Shown here one piece after another: positions 27,565-35,788 of a DNA stretch of 64,000 nucleotides (position 1 is the first letter of the stretch; every line of letters begins with the position of its first letter). The position numbers and the translations under genes were made by a program. Origin of the DNA: Pseudomonas huaxiensis (lineage in GTDB: Bacteria; Pseudomonadota; Gammaproteobacteria; Pseudomonadales; Pseudomonadaceae). The notes beneath the pieces were generated by a model, which worked only from the letters and a program-made list of their open reading frames with translations, had not been told where the DNA came from and made no database searches. Location: assembly GCF_003231275.1 (NCBI RefSeq), contig NZ_QKVL01000009.1, positions 112,492-176,491 of the forward strand, written 5' to 3'.

Positions 27565-29210
27565 TAGCTTTCCTCCGTTGGAATCGGATTGATTGTCGGG
27601 TTCAGGACGATGAAGTCGAGGTTCTCGTCGTTGCTGGCCTGGATCGACCAGCGTCCTGTGGTCAGTTCCAGGCGCAGTGCGAACTGGGTAATCGGGGGCT
27701 GTGGGTCGCTTTGCAGGTTGATTTGCATGGCGTGGATCAGTGCGGGGATATTGGCGTCATTCAGGGGGCGCAGGTTGAGAATGGAGGTTTGCTCGCCGGC
27801 CTCCCGGTAGCCTTCGCAGACGATGCCGCAGACTGTCGCCTTCAGGTGCGACTCATGGACAATGTTGGCCGCGCCATCGCTGAATGGCTGTCCCAGGACG
27901 ACCCGGAACAGTGATCGGCCATAGGAAAAGTGCTCATTCGGTGAGTCGAGTGTGGGTGTGCCGCGAAACATCAGTGCGACATCCGTCATGACGCCGGTGG
28001 TCAGGTCGATGCCGAACTGCAGATGCAGGAACTGGGCATCGGTAAGGGCGTTGTACAACTGCGACGACAGCGCACCACTGCGCCATGCCGCACCGCCCAT
28101 CCAGGCATCAAGGCGTTCCAGCTCTCCCAGCGGTGGAAACTCGCTGTCGCAGTCCAGGAAAAAGTCATCTTCCTCACCGGCCAGCGCCGCGTTGGCGTCC
28201 GAGTCGGCGTCCTCGACGTCTGAGGGCTCGAAGCCGAGTCCCTCTTCCGGGTAGAGGTTCCAGCACAGCACCCAGTCGTCACGGCCGAGGTCGGTGTAGT
28301 AGCGGCGGTCATCCAGGCCAAAGCCTACGAGATAGCAGGTGCTGTGTGTGGCGCCCTCCAGCGTTTGGGTGACCATATTGAGCACGCAGTGGGACAGGCG
28401 GACGTTGGCGAACTCGAGATCGAAGGGGGTGGAGCGCCATAGGCAACCATCGGACTGTTCGCACATCAGCACCAGCGGCATGCGGTTGCGGACCGCTCGC
28501 TGGAGATTGGGGCCGAACTGGAAGGCCTGGTAATAATGCGCGCCCTGCAGAATCGGCATCGTCGTCTCGGTGCCTTCAATGGCAATGGCCGACTCGGCGT
28601 ACATCGGCGGCGAGTCGAAGCGCAGGCTTTCCAGGCCGCAGTCCACTGTTCGGGCCTTTTGTTCCGGGCACAATGGATAGAGCGCGGGGTGCCCGGTGAT
28701 GTCCTCGATGGTGACGACACACACCGCCTGCGGCGTCCAGTCGTTCCCGCTGTGTTCGAACCAGGCTGCCGCCTGAAAGGATGATTGGTCGTCAAACTCG
28801 CCGTTGATGAACATCGTGTTGTCCGAGACCGACGCCAGCTCTTCGGTGTAGGTCGCCGACGCCTTCAAACCACAGGATTTCACCTTGGCCAGGAGTCGCT
28901 TGAGGACTTTGACGTTGCGCAGAATCAGTTTCTCTTCGCGGGCCTTGTCACCGTAGCGCCCGCTCATGCGTGCGCTGTCCCACTTGTGCCTGAGTTTTTT
29001 CTTGCGGACGGCGCGCAGGGTCGCGGTGTATTTGCTTTCCCCGCTGAGCACCCATCGAACGTCGCTGGACCTGACCGTCCATCCGCGGTTGTTTCGCCAG
29101 ATCAAGGACGACCGTTCGAGGTCGCCCAGATGGTCTAGGTTGCCTGTTCCGTGGGCACCCCAGATACGCTGGTAGTGACTGCCGGCAATATCGATCAGCA
29201 CCTTTCCCAT
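27564..29210 (-). CDS. Unrecognised 548-residue protein, operon partner of the EEP nuclease
   Basis: The N-terminal part (residues ~1-120) is very basic, with RKKKLRHKWD and many lysines. The remainder is mixed alpha/beta with a strongly acidic stretch around residue 330 (SDVEDADSDANAALAGEEDD). No catalytic motif, signal or membrane span was recognised. It has lower GC than the hydrogenase locus, which suggests acquired DNA. Coupling to the nuclease by a one-base overlap suggests a joint role, possibly as delivery, carrier or neutralising partner. Confidence 0.7.
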   Translation of the reverse strand: MGKVLIDIAGSHYQRIWGAHGTGNLDHLGDLERSSLIWRNNRGWTVRSSDVRWVLSGESKYTATLRAVRKKKLRHKWDSARMSGRYGDKAREEKLILRNVKVLKRLLAKVKSCGLKASATYTEELASVSDNTMFINGEFDDQSSFQAAAWFEHSGNDWTPQAVCVVTIEDITGHPALYPLCPEQKARTVDCGLESLRFDSPPMYAESAIAIEGTETTMPILQGAHYYQAFQFGPNLQRAVRNRMPLVLMCEQSDGCLWRSTPFDLEFANVRLSHCVLNMVTQTLEGATHSTCYLVGFGLDDRRYYTDLGRDDWVLCWNLYPEEGLGFEPSDVEDADSDANAALAGEEDDFFLDCDSEFPPLGELERLDAWMGGAAWRSGALSSQLYNALTDAQFLHLQFGIDLTTGVMTDVALMFRGTPTLDSPNEHFSYGRSLFRVVLGQPFSDGAANIVHESHLKATVCGIVCEGYREAGEQTSILNLRPLNDANIPALIHAMQINLQSDPQPPITQFALRLELTTGRWSIQASNDENLDFIVLNPTINPIPTEES

Positions 29211-29258
29211 CAGGGCCTCGGCTGCGGCTGGAGTTTGGCCGGGCTGGCGCGCCTTGCC

Positions 29259-29522
29259 TTATTCATGTTCGTTCAACCAATGGGGCTTGCGGGCAAAGCC
29301 GACGTGGTAGACCAGCGCTTGCAGCGCTTCCTGGCGGCCCGCTACCTCGACCGATGCCAGCGTCTTTTCGAGGCCGATGATCCTGCCCTTGGGCGTGTTG
29401 CTCAGGCAGCGGTTGAGCAGTTCTGTCTGGCTTTCGATCGCGGCTTGCGAGAGCGGATTGGCCGGGTCCGTATTGCCGACCACGATGCGTTTGACGTAGC
29501 TGACTTCACTCAGATCGAACAT
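29259..29522 (-). CDS. Small protein, first gene of the nuclease operon
   Basis: An 87-residue protein starting MFDLSEVSYVKRIVVGNTDP, preceded by AAGGAG at good spacing. It is compact and soluble with no recognised domain. Only 124 bp of host DNA separate its start from the prophage left end, so the prophage may have replaced part of its promoter region. Confidence 0.7.
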   Translation of the reverse strand: MFDLSEVSYVKRIVVGNTDPANPLSQAAIESQTELLNRCLSNTPKGRIIGLEKTLASVEVAGRQEALQALVYHVGFARKPHWLNEHE

Positions 29523-29618
29523 CGCGTTTCTCCTTGATGGGATGTTTGTGGCATCCCGCCATCATTCACGTTTCGGGGGATTGATGGAAGGGGGAGGGCG
29601 GTGGTGGTTGTCCAGGGT

Positions 29619-29643
29619 GGGAGTGAGCTTGCTCGCGAAGCCC
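29619..29643. repeat. Single REP sequence next to the prophage insertion
   Basis: GGGAGTGAGCTTGCTCGCGA is a one-mismatch version of the REP core seen at 20304-20327. The phage target duplication begins within or at its edge (29641). Confidence 0.8.
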
Positions 29644-29646
29644 AAG
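29641..29646. repeat. Left target-site duplication CCCAAG
   Basis: The 6 bp CCCAAG directly before the prophage TG end are repeated directly after its CA end at 63974-63979. Confidence 0.85.
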
Positions 29647-29657
29647 TGATGGGGACT

Positions 29658-29688
29658 GAGATAAACCCTAGGGGAGTGGCGAGATAAA
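29658..29688 (+). other. Left-end transposase binding site candidates L1 and L2
   Basis: GAGATAAA occurs at 29658-29665 and 29681-29688, exactly 23 bp apart, at positions 12-19 and 35-42 from the left end. Inverted counterparts lie at identical distances from the right end (63932-63939 and degenerate 63955-63962). Confidence 0.75.
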
Positions 29689-29766
29689 TCCGGGATAGTC
29701 CGGCAAGCGATGGGCCAAGGTGGGATGGCAACTGCAATTGTGTTGCGCATACTGCAATGATGTGAA

Positions 29767-29788
29767 GCCCGGTCAATCGTGACCGGGC
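29767..29788 (-). terminator. Hairpin at the end of the early operon
   Basis: GCCCGGTCA and TGACCGGGC form a perfect 9-bp stem with a 4-nt loop, overlapping the mor-like stop codon. There is no U-run, so if it ends transcription it does so weakly. The remaining 120 bp to the phage end hold no gene. Two CTGCAAT motifs lie there (29734-29758). Confidence 0.45.
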
Positions 29789-30138
29789 GGGCTGAACATA
29801 TCAGGTTGGCGGCTATTCAGATCAGCCTTGCGTAGCACTTTGATCACTCGGTAGATGAACTGCAGTGAGAAGCCATATTTGCGAGCCAGCTCACGGTGGT
29901 TGTTCCCCTTCCATTCTTCGTAAATCTGATGATGTATGCGCGACGCCTCGATACGAACCCCCTTGGGCATATACAACATTTGCCCACCCCACTGCTCAAT
30001 CATGCGCATAGCTACGTCGGTTCCCAATGCGGTGCCGGCGTCCTTCGATACGCCGAAGGCATCGATGGCCGCAACTGCTACCTGCTCGGCCAGGTCATCC
30101 AGTAGATCCCCAGCCGGACCTCGACTTACGCCTTTCAT
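29773..30138 (-). CDS. mor: Mor-family transcription activator
   Basis: A 121-residue protein of the Mu Mor/C family, which switches on middle or late phage genes by binding dyad DNA next to promoters. The C-terminal helix-turn-helix is REL(A)RKYGFSLQFIYRVIK, and the preceding strand RIHHQIYEEWKGNN is typical. Start ATG 30138 (MKGVSRGPAG) is chosen for its GGTGGGGG site and ATGA overlap with the upstream gene. Being last in the early operon fits a delayed role. It is the prime candidate to act on the four 21-bp late repeats. Confidence 0.88.
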   Translation of the reverse strand: MKGVSRGPAGDLLDDLAEQVAVAAIDAFGVSKDAGTALGTDVAMRMIEQWGGQMLYMPKGVRIEASRIHHQIYEEWKGNNHRELARKYGFSLQFIYRVIKVLRKADLNSRQPDMFSPPGHD

Positions 30139-30584
30139 GCCCCCACCTGCTCTTTGCGAGCAATCCATTGTTTCAGCGATTCGATGACCTGGTGTGCCTG
30201 CTTGGCGTCGAGCCATTGCAGAGCGTGCGCCCCCGTTTGGCCGTGGACGAACTTGACCAGGGCTTCCTCAGATGAATCTCGCAGTGCTCCCTGGTCACGT
30301 AAGGTCAGCCACAGCGACCGAATCTTCTTGGACCAAGGGTCAGCGGCCACTGGCCGCTTGCCCTTGTTGTTTGGACGAACCTTGAAGCCCTTTGCCTTGA
30401 GTTGCTCCAAAACCAGGTGAAGCTTTGGAACGTTCAACTTGGCTGTCGAAGTTGCCCCGTCAAGGCCAGGCATCGCTGCAAGCATCAGGCGATAGGTGTC
30501 CTCGTCCATCTGAAGTTCACGACGAGCAACATGGATCAGCTTGATCAGACGCAGCCGATCTGAATTGGACGGTGTAGTAGTCAC
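30135..30584 (-). CDS. Gp16/GemA-like phage protein (DUF1018)
   Basis: A 149-residue protein with the family opening LIKLIHVARRELQMDEDTYR and a C-terminal helical part (WLDAKQAHQVIESLKQW). Mu GemA of this family affects host gyrase and gene expression. It overlaps both neighbours by 4 bp. Confidence 0.85.
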   Translation of the reverse strand: MTTTPSNSDRLRLIKLIHVARRELQMDEDTYRLMLAAMPGLDGATSTAKLNVPKLHLVLEQLKAKGFKVRPNNKGKRPVAADPWSKKIRSLWLTLRDQGALRDSSEEALVKFVHGQTGAHALQWLDAKQAHQVIESLKQWIARKEQVGA

Positions 30585-30802
30585 AAGCTGTTCTCCCGTT
30601 CGTTCGAGGCAGGGGTTGTGAGCTTCTCCAACTGACGAATCCGGCTACGCAGCTTCTTTTCCACGGACTTCTGCAGGTGGGGCAAAGCGAGTGCAGCACG
30701 GCATTGGTCGACATTGAAATGCTCAAGGGCGCGGATGCGGCTTTCGGTATCCACCGATCCATACTCCTGGCCGGGCCGGTTGAATGGGTTCGCTTGCGAC
30801 AT
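30581..30802 (-). CDS. Small early phage protein
   Basis: A 73-residue soluble protein, highly charged and helical in its second half (QKSVEKKLRSRIRQLEK). It lies 1 bp from the DUF2786 gene and overlaps the Gp16-like gene. No family was recognised. Confidence 0.7.
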   Translation of the reverse strand: MSQANPFNRPGQEYGSVDTESRIRALEHFNVDQCRAALALPHLQKSVEKKLRSRIRQLEKLTTPASNERENSL

Positions 30803-30803
30803 A

Positions 30804-31493
30804 TCACACCCCCTGGGTCAGTCGCGCGACTGGCTGATGGCCAACGGCGTGATGCAACTGGGCAGAGCGGCCTACCTCGTACCCGGCGTCGCTAGCAACC
30901 TCGTCGCGAGCCTTGAGCTTGCGGCGTTTCATCTTGGCTGTGCCGAGGTCCGGGTATTTCTTCTCCATGTAGGCCTGGATCGCCTCGGCAATGTTGTCCT
31001 CGACTCCTGAGAACTGCTCCACCTTGGCCAGCACCGCGTCGATCCATCCGTGTGCGAAAGCATCGCCGTGAGCGACCTTGGTAGAGCGTTTACAACGTTT
31101 CTGTGTGGCCAGGTAGTCGCGGCGTGCCTTCTGCAGTTGACGCTCCAGCACCTGATAGGCGTAGCCTGCCAGCTCTGGTGCTGCCCCGCAGCCGATGAAG
31201 ATAAATGAGGCATGCTCGAACCAAGGAGCGCTAATGATGAGGTGCGCGCCGAAAGCCTCTGCGCAGACATGGGCCAGACGTACTCGCCAAGCAGGTGGAT
31301 CGCTCTCTGATCCAGCAGCCACCTTGGTCTCACCAGCCATGCTGGCCAGCACATCACCCATTTCCAAGTTGTAGGCTTCCATCAGCTTGTGAGCCTGACG
31401 TAAGGCTATCTCTGCCTCGTTCGGGTTGGACCCCTTGCCCTTGGCCATCTCCAGGCATTTCTTGATTTTGTCGAGAATGCGGTCTTGATCCAT
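30804..31493 (-). CDS. DUF2786 phage protein
   Basis: A 229-residue protein with the DUF2786 N-terminus (ILDKIKKCLEMAKGKGSNPN, then EAEIALRQAHKLMEAYNL). This domain is common in early regions of Mu-like phages; its function is unknown. The middle has GYAYQVLERQLQKARRDYL and a basic patch. Confidence 0.85.
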   Translation of the reverse strand: MDQDRILDKIKKCLEMAKGKGSNPNEAEIALRQAHKLMEAYNLEMGDVLASMAGETKVAAGSESDPPAWRVRLAHVCAEAFGAHLIISAPWFEHASFIFIGCGAAPELAGYAYQVLERQLQKARRDYLATQKRCKRSTKVAHGDAFAHGWIDAVLAKVEQFSGVEDNIAEAIQAYMEKKYPDLGTAKMKRRKLKARDEVASDAGYEVGRSAQLHHAVGHQPVARLTQGV

Positions 31494-31494
31494 A

Positions 31495-31698
31495 TCAGTT
31501 CACAGCCTCCTGCATCTCGGAGAGCACCCGATGGGCTTCGTCTGCTCCGGCGCCGCAGATCACCGCGATGGTGAAGGTACGACCGTCATTCAGCTCCAGG
31601 CAAACGATGTCGAAGGTATTAGCCATGGTTTGTTCGGCATCTTCCAGAACCTGCAGCATGGTGCTTTCAGGCCAGGTCATGTGGGTTAGCAAGCCCAT
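31495..31698 (-). CDS. Small early phage protein
   Basis: A 67-residue protein starting at ATG 31698 directly before the DUF3164 stop. A second in-frame ATG (MANTFDIV) could give a 43-residue form with FDIVCLELNDGRTFTIAV. No family was recognised. Confidence 0.6.
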   Translation of the reverse strand: MGLLTHMTWPESTMLQVLEDAEQTMANTFDIVCLELNDGRTFTIAVICGAGADEAHRVLSEMQEAVN

Positions 31699-31699
31699 G

Positions 31700-32335
31700 T
31701 CATACCCCCGCCAACGTAAGGTTGATCGGTACGTACTGGTCAGTGTTGTCGTGCCGCTTGTACACGCGGATGTAGACGGCCGTGCCGTTCACCTGGATAG
31801 AGTCTTTCAAGGCCTGCATGGCGGTCCTCCAGACAGGGTCGTCGATATCGACGCGCAGCAAACTGAGCACGTCCTTCACCATCAGTTGACCTTGCTTGTT
31901 TGCTCTGAACGCCCGGTCAACCAGAACTCGAAGATGGTTGTTAGCACCTTCGGACCAGGTGCTGATGCAGTTGTTGATCAGCTCGCGCGCAGCGAGGATC
32001 TCTTCGGTGAACACGATGCGGTCAGCGTAGGCGCGCTCGATCTTGTACTCACCGTCATAAGTAGTGATCGAGACGTTGCCTTTCTGGCCCCCGAGTTTGA
32101 CTCCATAGCGATCCGAGGAGACTGCGATCAGGTCCGCAATATCCGCGAGGGCCTGTTTCTTGAACTCGGCCAGCGAAGCGCTGATGCGCTCAGCGGCGTT
32201 ACCCAGGTCACGGGCAACACCGTCGCGCAGCTTGTCGTGCTCGCGCACCTGGTGCTCCGGCACTAGGTGACCTGCTGCATTCATTACGAAGCCGGCAGGG
32301 ATCTCGACGGACAGGGATTGTTGGGTGTCAGTCAT
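31700..32335 (-). CDS. DUF3164 phage protein
   Basis: A 211-residue DUF3164 family protein: VPEHQVREHDKLRDGVARDL, then LGGQKGNVSITTYDGEYKIE, which is the family core. It is widespread in early operons of transposable phages downstream of the MuB gene. Its function is unknown, though a role around replication is often proposed from position. Confidence 0.88.
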   Translation of the reverse strand: MTDTQQSLSVEIPAGFVMNAAGHLVPEHQVREHDKLRDGVARDLGNAAERISASLAEFKKQALADIADLIAVSSDRYGVKLGGQKGNVSITTYDGEYKIERAYADRIVFTEEILAARELINNCISTWSEGANNHLRVLVDRAFRANKQGQLMVKDVLSLLRVDIDDPVWRTAMQALKDSIQVNGTAVYIRVYKRHDNTDQYVPINLTLAGV

Positions 32336-32489
32336 GGACGGGCGCCTCGATTGGGGAGAAGGTTTTGCAGCCGCAGCGCGGACATACGTTGTCGCAGCGC
32401 CATGGCTCTTTAGGGTGGGGCTGCGAACGAAGGTCGTCGTGAATTCCGGTCCACCGGCAGCGACGGCATTTCAGGCGCTGAGAACTCAT
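32328..32489 (-). CDS. Zinc-ribbon protein
   Basis: A 53-residue protein with CRRC and CPRCGC pairs separated by about 22 residues, a treble-clef or zinc-ribbon fold. ATG 32489 (MSSQRLKCRRC) overlaps the upstream stop. It probably binds nucleic acid or protein. Confidence 0.75.
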   Translation of the reverse strand: MSSQRLKCRRCRWTGIHDDLRSQPHPKEPWRCDNVCPRCGCKTFSPIEAPVHD

Positions 32490-32848
32490 TGGTCCTGCTC
32501 CTTCACCGGGGTAAACCACACCACGCGCACGCCTTGGATTGTGACCATGTTCCTGGTGCGGCTACCGGAAGTCCGCCAGCAAGCGCCTTGCCACTGCTGG
32601 CGGAACACGACCGCGAGAAAATCAGCGGTCTCAGCCGCAATGAAAATCGTAACGTCCAGAACAACCGTCGCCTCGACCCGAACGCCAACCTTGCGCAGGC
32701 TCCGGGATACCGAGTTGATGGCCGCCAGCTTTTGAGCCAACTCAGGAGTCAAGGTGTTGCAGGCCGGCAAGGTCCGCTCGACCGGGGCGATAGCACCCGG
32801 CACCAGGTGCAGATGCCTGATAGGCGCGCTTGGATTTATGGTCGCCAT
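32486..32848 (-). CDS. Hypothetical early phage protein
   Basis: A 120-residue protein located between the MuB-like ATPase gene and the zinc-ribbon gene (4-bp overlap). The C-terminal half (RNMVTIQGVRVVWFTPV) is beta-rich. No family was recognised. Confidence 0.7.
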   Translation of the reverse strand: MATINPSAPIRHLHLVPGAIAPVERTLPACNTLTPELAQKLAAINSVSRSLRKVGVRVEATVVLDVTIFIAAETADFLAVVFRQQWQGACWRTSGSRTRNMVTIQGVRVVWFTPVKEQDQ

Positions 32849-32849
32849 C

Positions 32850-34034
32850 TCACACCCCCTTCACTACGTCAGCGGTGACCAGGGGCTCACCGATCTGCGC
32901 GGCCAGGTTCATGGCAGCCTTCGTCAGGTTGCTCAGAGCAAGCGGATAGAGCTGGCTGGTCTTGTCCCGGCCACTGGTGCTAAGGCGTTGAATGATTGCC
33001 TGGATGCCACACTGACTGATGATTTCCTGCAGGGGTTTTTGAAGTCGACCAAAGCGGAAAGCAAGGTGTTGCTCCACGGCAGTAACCGAGATGGGCAACA
33101 GTTCGACGATCTCGACGCGTTGCGCAACTTCCCGTACCTCGCCGTTTCGGGGGCTCAGCTTGTGCAGCAACTCCGGCTGACCGATCAGGATGATGGAGAT
33201 CAGCTTTGTAAAACCACCAACCTCCAGCTCGCGCAGACGCTTCAGTTGCTTGAGCGTCGGGATGGGCAGCGAATGGGCTTCTTCGATGATCAGCAAGTGT
33301 CGATTGCCGGCTGCATGGCTGGTTTTCAATGCACGGTGCATTTGAGCGAAACGAGCCTCTGGCGAGGACTTGGTTTTTTCCAGCGGCGCGACCGCTGCCA
33401 TGATCGCTTCCGCGATATGTGTACTCTTGAGAGTTTTGCCCTTGGTGTCGTTGTCTTCCATCGCGAGGATGTACGGCTCGATCACCATCACCGGAGCGTT
33501 CTCCGCCTCCAGACGGTTGTGCAAATCTCGGCGCAATGTGCTCTTGCCTGCGCCGGATTCACCGATCACGGCCAAGAACCCATCATGTCGTGCGACCTGG
33601 TGCATGGACTCCCGCACATAGCGAATATCCGGGCTTACATACATGTCGGCAGCGTCTTGCAGTTCATCGAGCGGATCACGGAACAGACCAAACTGTTTCC
33701 GTGCTGCTGGTGTAAGTACCTGTTTGGCCATTAGCATGGGCTCGCACTCCTGGTCGTTTACTTGGTTGTTTTCGGGTGGGGATGCAGGGGCCTCGGCGTT
33801 GGTGCGCCGGGGCTCCACTTCTTCGAAAGCTGCGCTGATGGCAGCCACGTTGGCGCTGTGCTTAGCGAGGAACGTTTCGATGCGTCCCTGCAAAGCCTTG
33901 CGGTTCAGCGACTTGGGCCACTGGTTGTGGTTGATCAGTTGAGCAATGGCGGCCTGACTCAGGTCTACCGAGCGGGCCAACTCGGCTTGCGGCACCTTCG
34001 CCTCGGCAAGCACGTCCTTGAGCTTCAGCATCAA
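32850..34034 (-). CDS. tnpB: MuB-like transposition ATPase
   Basis: A 394-residue AAA+ ATPase. An N-terminal helix-turn-helix (QAELARSVDLSQAAIAQLI) is followed by Walker A GESGAGKS and Walker B HLLIIEEAH. By analogy with MuB it binds target DNA, provides target immunity and stimulates the transposase. It overlaps the transposase gene by 4 bp. Confidence 0.92.
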   Translation of the reverse strand: MMLKLKDVLAEAKVPQAELARSVDLSQAAIAQLINHNQWPKSLNRKALQGRIETFLAKHSANVAAISAAFEEVEPRRTNAEAPASPPENNQVNDQECEPMLMAKQVLTPAARKQFGLFRDPLDELQDAADMYVSPDIRYVRESMHQVARHDGFLAVIGESGAGKSTLRRDLHNRLEAENAPVMVIEPYILAMEDNDTKGKTLKSTHIAEAIMAAVAPLEKTKSSPEARFAQMHRALKTSHAAGNRHLLIIEEAHSLPIPTLKQLKRLRELEVGGFTKLISIILIGQPELLHKLSPRNGEVREVAQRVEIVELLPISVTAVEQHLAFRFGRLQKPLQEIISQCGIQAIIQRLSTSGRDKTSQLYPLALSNLTKAAMNLAAQIGEPLVTADVVKGV

Positions 34035-35785
34035 GCGTTCCCTCCCACGACACGCAGACCAGGCCGGGCAGGCATGCGCAACTGCTGAGTAATGACGTCG
34101 AGTTGGTCTTCCGGCACGCCGTTGGGGTAGTTGGTTTTGAGCCAGGTCATGGAGTCAGCAGTCCAGGCAGTCCCTAGTTGGACGCGTAGCAGCTTCGCAG
34201 CCTCAACATGCGAAAGCGGCATGATCTCGACGGGCGCGGTAAGGGGCGACGCAACGCCGCGTCGTGGCATGTAGGACGGCAGCACCGTATCCGTAATGTG
34301 CTTGTGTGGATCGATCTCGCCGTTGAACGGCACTGCCCGCTTCTTGCGTGCAGCAGTAGCGTCTTCCTGGGAATCGGTCCCGGTGACCAGTTGTTCGATG
34401 GCTTTACGTGCCTTCTGCGCTGGGGTGTCGGCCTGGGACTTGAAGGATTCGCCGATCACTGCGGAGGTCGCCTTGAAGCCGTTGGCATCAATGGCGATTC
34501 GCTCCACCACATGGAAGGCTTCCCGACCGTCCTCGTTCGTTACCACTACCTGGGCGCTGTCTTCGTCACGCCAGGGGTTGCGGGTGATCAGCAAGGAATC
34601 ACCCACCATGATCTCTGGAATGCCGGACACGTCGAACTGTCCGCCGCGATAGGAGACCTGGAGGAAATCGTTGACCTTCCGTGTCTCGGGGGCGGTCACT
34701 GCCAACTCTCGGCAAATCTCCACAGCGGGCGCCAGGCGCAGTTGGTCTGCTTGAATGGTGAGCCACTGCCCATACCGGGTACGACGGTGGCGCGTATGGA
34801 TGGCTGTCGCATTGTGGTAGCGCATCCACTGGCCCGCCCAGCCGTTGATCTGTTCCAGCGTTTCGGCTTTCTGTAGCTTCAAGGCCGACTCGAATTCGCG
34901 TTCAACAATGTTGTGGGCCTGTTCAACCTGCCCTTTGGCGCGGGCGTTGCCCACCTTGTTGATGATCAGCTCCACACTCAATGCCTTGCACAGATTGCGG
35001 AAGATCGCCGAAGTCATGGCCGCGCCAGGGTCAGTCATGATGATGAACGGCACGCCATGGAAGGGATCGTTTTCGCCACGCTTCTGCATGCAACTGATCA
35101 ACACGTTGCATAGGTTTTCCGAAGATTCGGCACCCAACACGTACTGCACATAGATGGTACCGCTGGTGTGATCGGTAATGACGTAACGCCACAGCCGCTT
35201 GCGTTCGATCTTTTTCAGGTTGCTGGGTTTGCCGTCATAGAACTCAGCCTGGTTCATGGTCTTGGCGCCATCATCGTCCAGATAGAACTGGGTGGAGATC
35301 GAAGCGTCGATTTGCCATACGTGGTTTGGGTGACGGCTGGCCAGCGAGACTGCCGGCTCCGGTTGCAACAGTTGATCCGGGTGCAGGCGGTAAGTCCGCA
35401 GAGCACGGCTGATGGAACTGATCGATAGCGGTACGAACTCCCCCGTCTTCTCTTCGATACGACCAGCCAGGATCTTGCCGTTGCTACGCAACCGCTCCAC
35501 AGCACGCTCAACGGTGGAGAGTTGCTTGTTGTTGGCGCGGATCGACTCCAGGAGCAATGCCGAGATGAGGTAGGCTTCCTGCTCGCTCAAGGTGCTCTGG
35601 CCAGCGTCGGTGCGGCGCTTGCGAGGGGGATTCACAGTGACCTCCCGAAGTTTTCGATAGATGGTCGGCAGGGACATGCCCAGCTCAACGGCCGCTGTTC
35701 GGCAGAGCTCGGTACGCTGGCCATGCGGGGCGACTTCCACCGCACGGGCCAGATCAACGAGACGTTGGGTCACAACGGCGTTCAT
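34031..35785 (-). CDS. tnpA: MuA-like DDE transposase
   Basis: A 584-residue transposase with an rve catalytic core. The triad is Asp160 (WQIDAS), Asp252 (MTDPGAAM) and Glu288 (GQVEQAHN), giving D-91-D-35-E spacing. An N-terminal DNA-binding region includes a helix-turn-helix around GMSLPTIYRKL. The C-terminal beta-barrel and tail follow. It should act on the GAGATAAA-type end sites and generate the 6-bp duplication. Confidence 0.95.
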   Translation of the reverse strand: MNAVVTQRLVDLARAVEVAPHGQRTELCRTAAVELGMSLPTIYRKLREVTVNPPRKRRTDAGQSTLSEQEAYLISALLLESIRANNKQLSTVERAVERLRSNGKILAGRIEEKTGEFVPLSISSISRALRTYRLHPDQLLQPEPAVSLASRHPNHVWQIDASISTQFYLDDDGAKTMNQAEFYDGKPSNLKKIERKRLWRYVITDHTSGTIYVQYVLGAESSENLCNVLISCMQKRGENDPFHGVPFIIMTDPGAAMTSAIFRNLCKALSVELIINKVGNARAKGQVEQAHNIVEREFESALKLQKAETLEQINGWAGQWMRYHNATAIHTRHRRTRYGQWLTIQADQLRLAPAVEICRELAVTAPETRKVNDFLQVSYRGGQFDVSGIPEIMVGDSLLITRNPWRDEDSAQVVVTNEDGREAFHVVERIAIDANGFKATSAVIGESFKSQADTPAQKARKAIEQLVTGTDSQEDATAARKKRAVPFNGEIDPHKHITDTVLPSYMPRRGVASPLTAPVEIMPLSHVEAAKLLRVQLGTAWTADSMTWLKTNYPNGVPEDQLDVITQQLRMPARPGLRVVGGNA

Positions 35786-35788
35786 GGG

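Noticed and set aside
24237..29646. A complete type VI secretion locus
   Set aside because: No vgrG, hcp, paar or tss core genes are present. Only the DUF4123 adaptor and its neighbours support a link.
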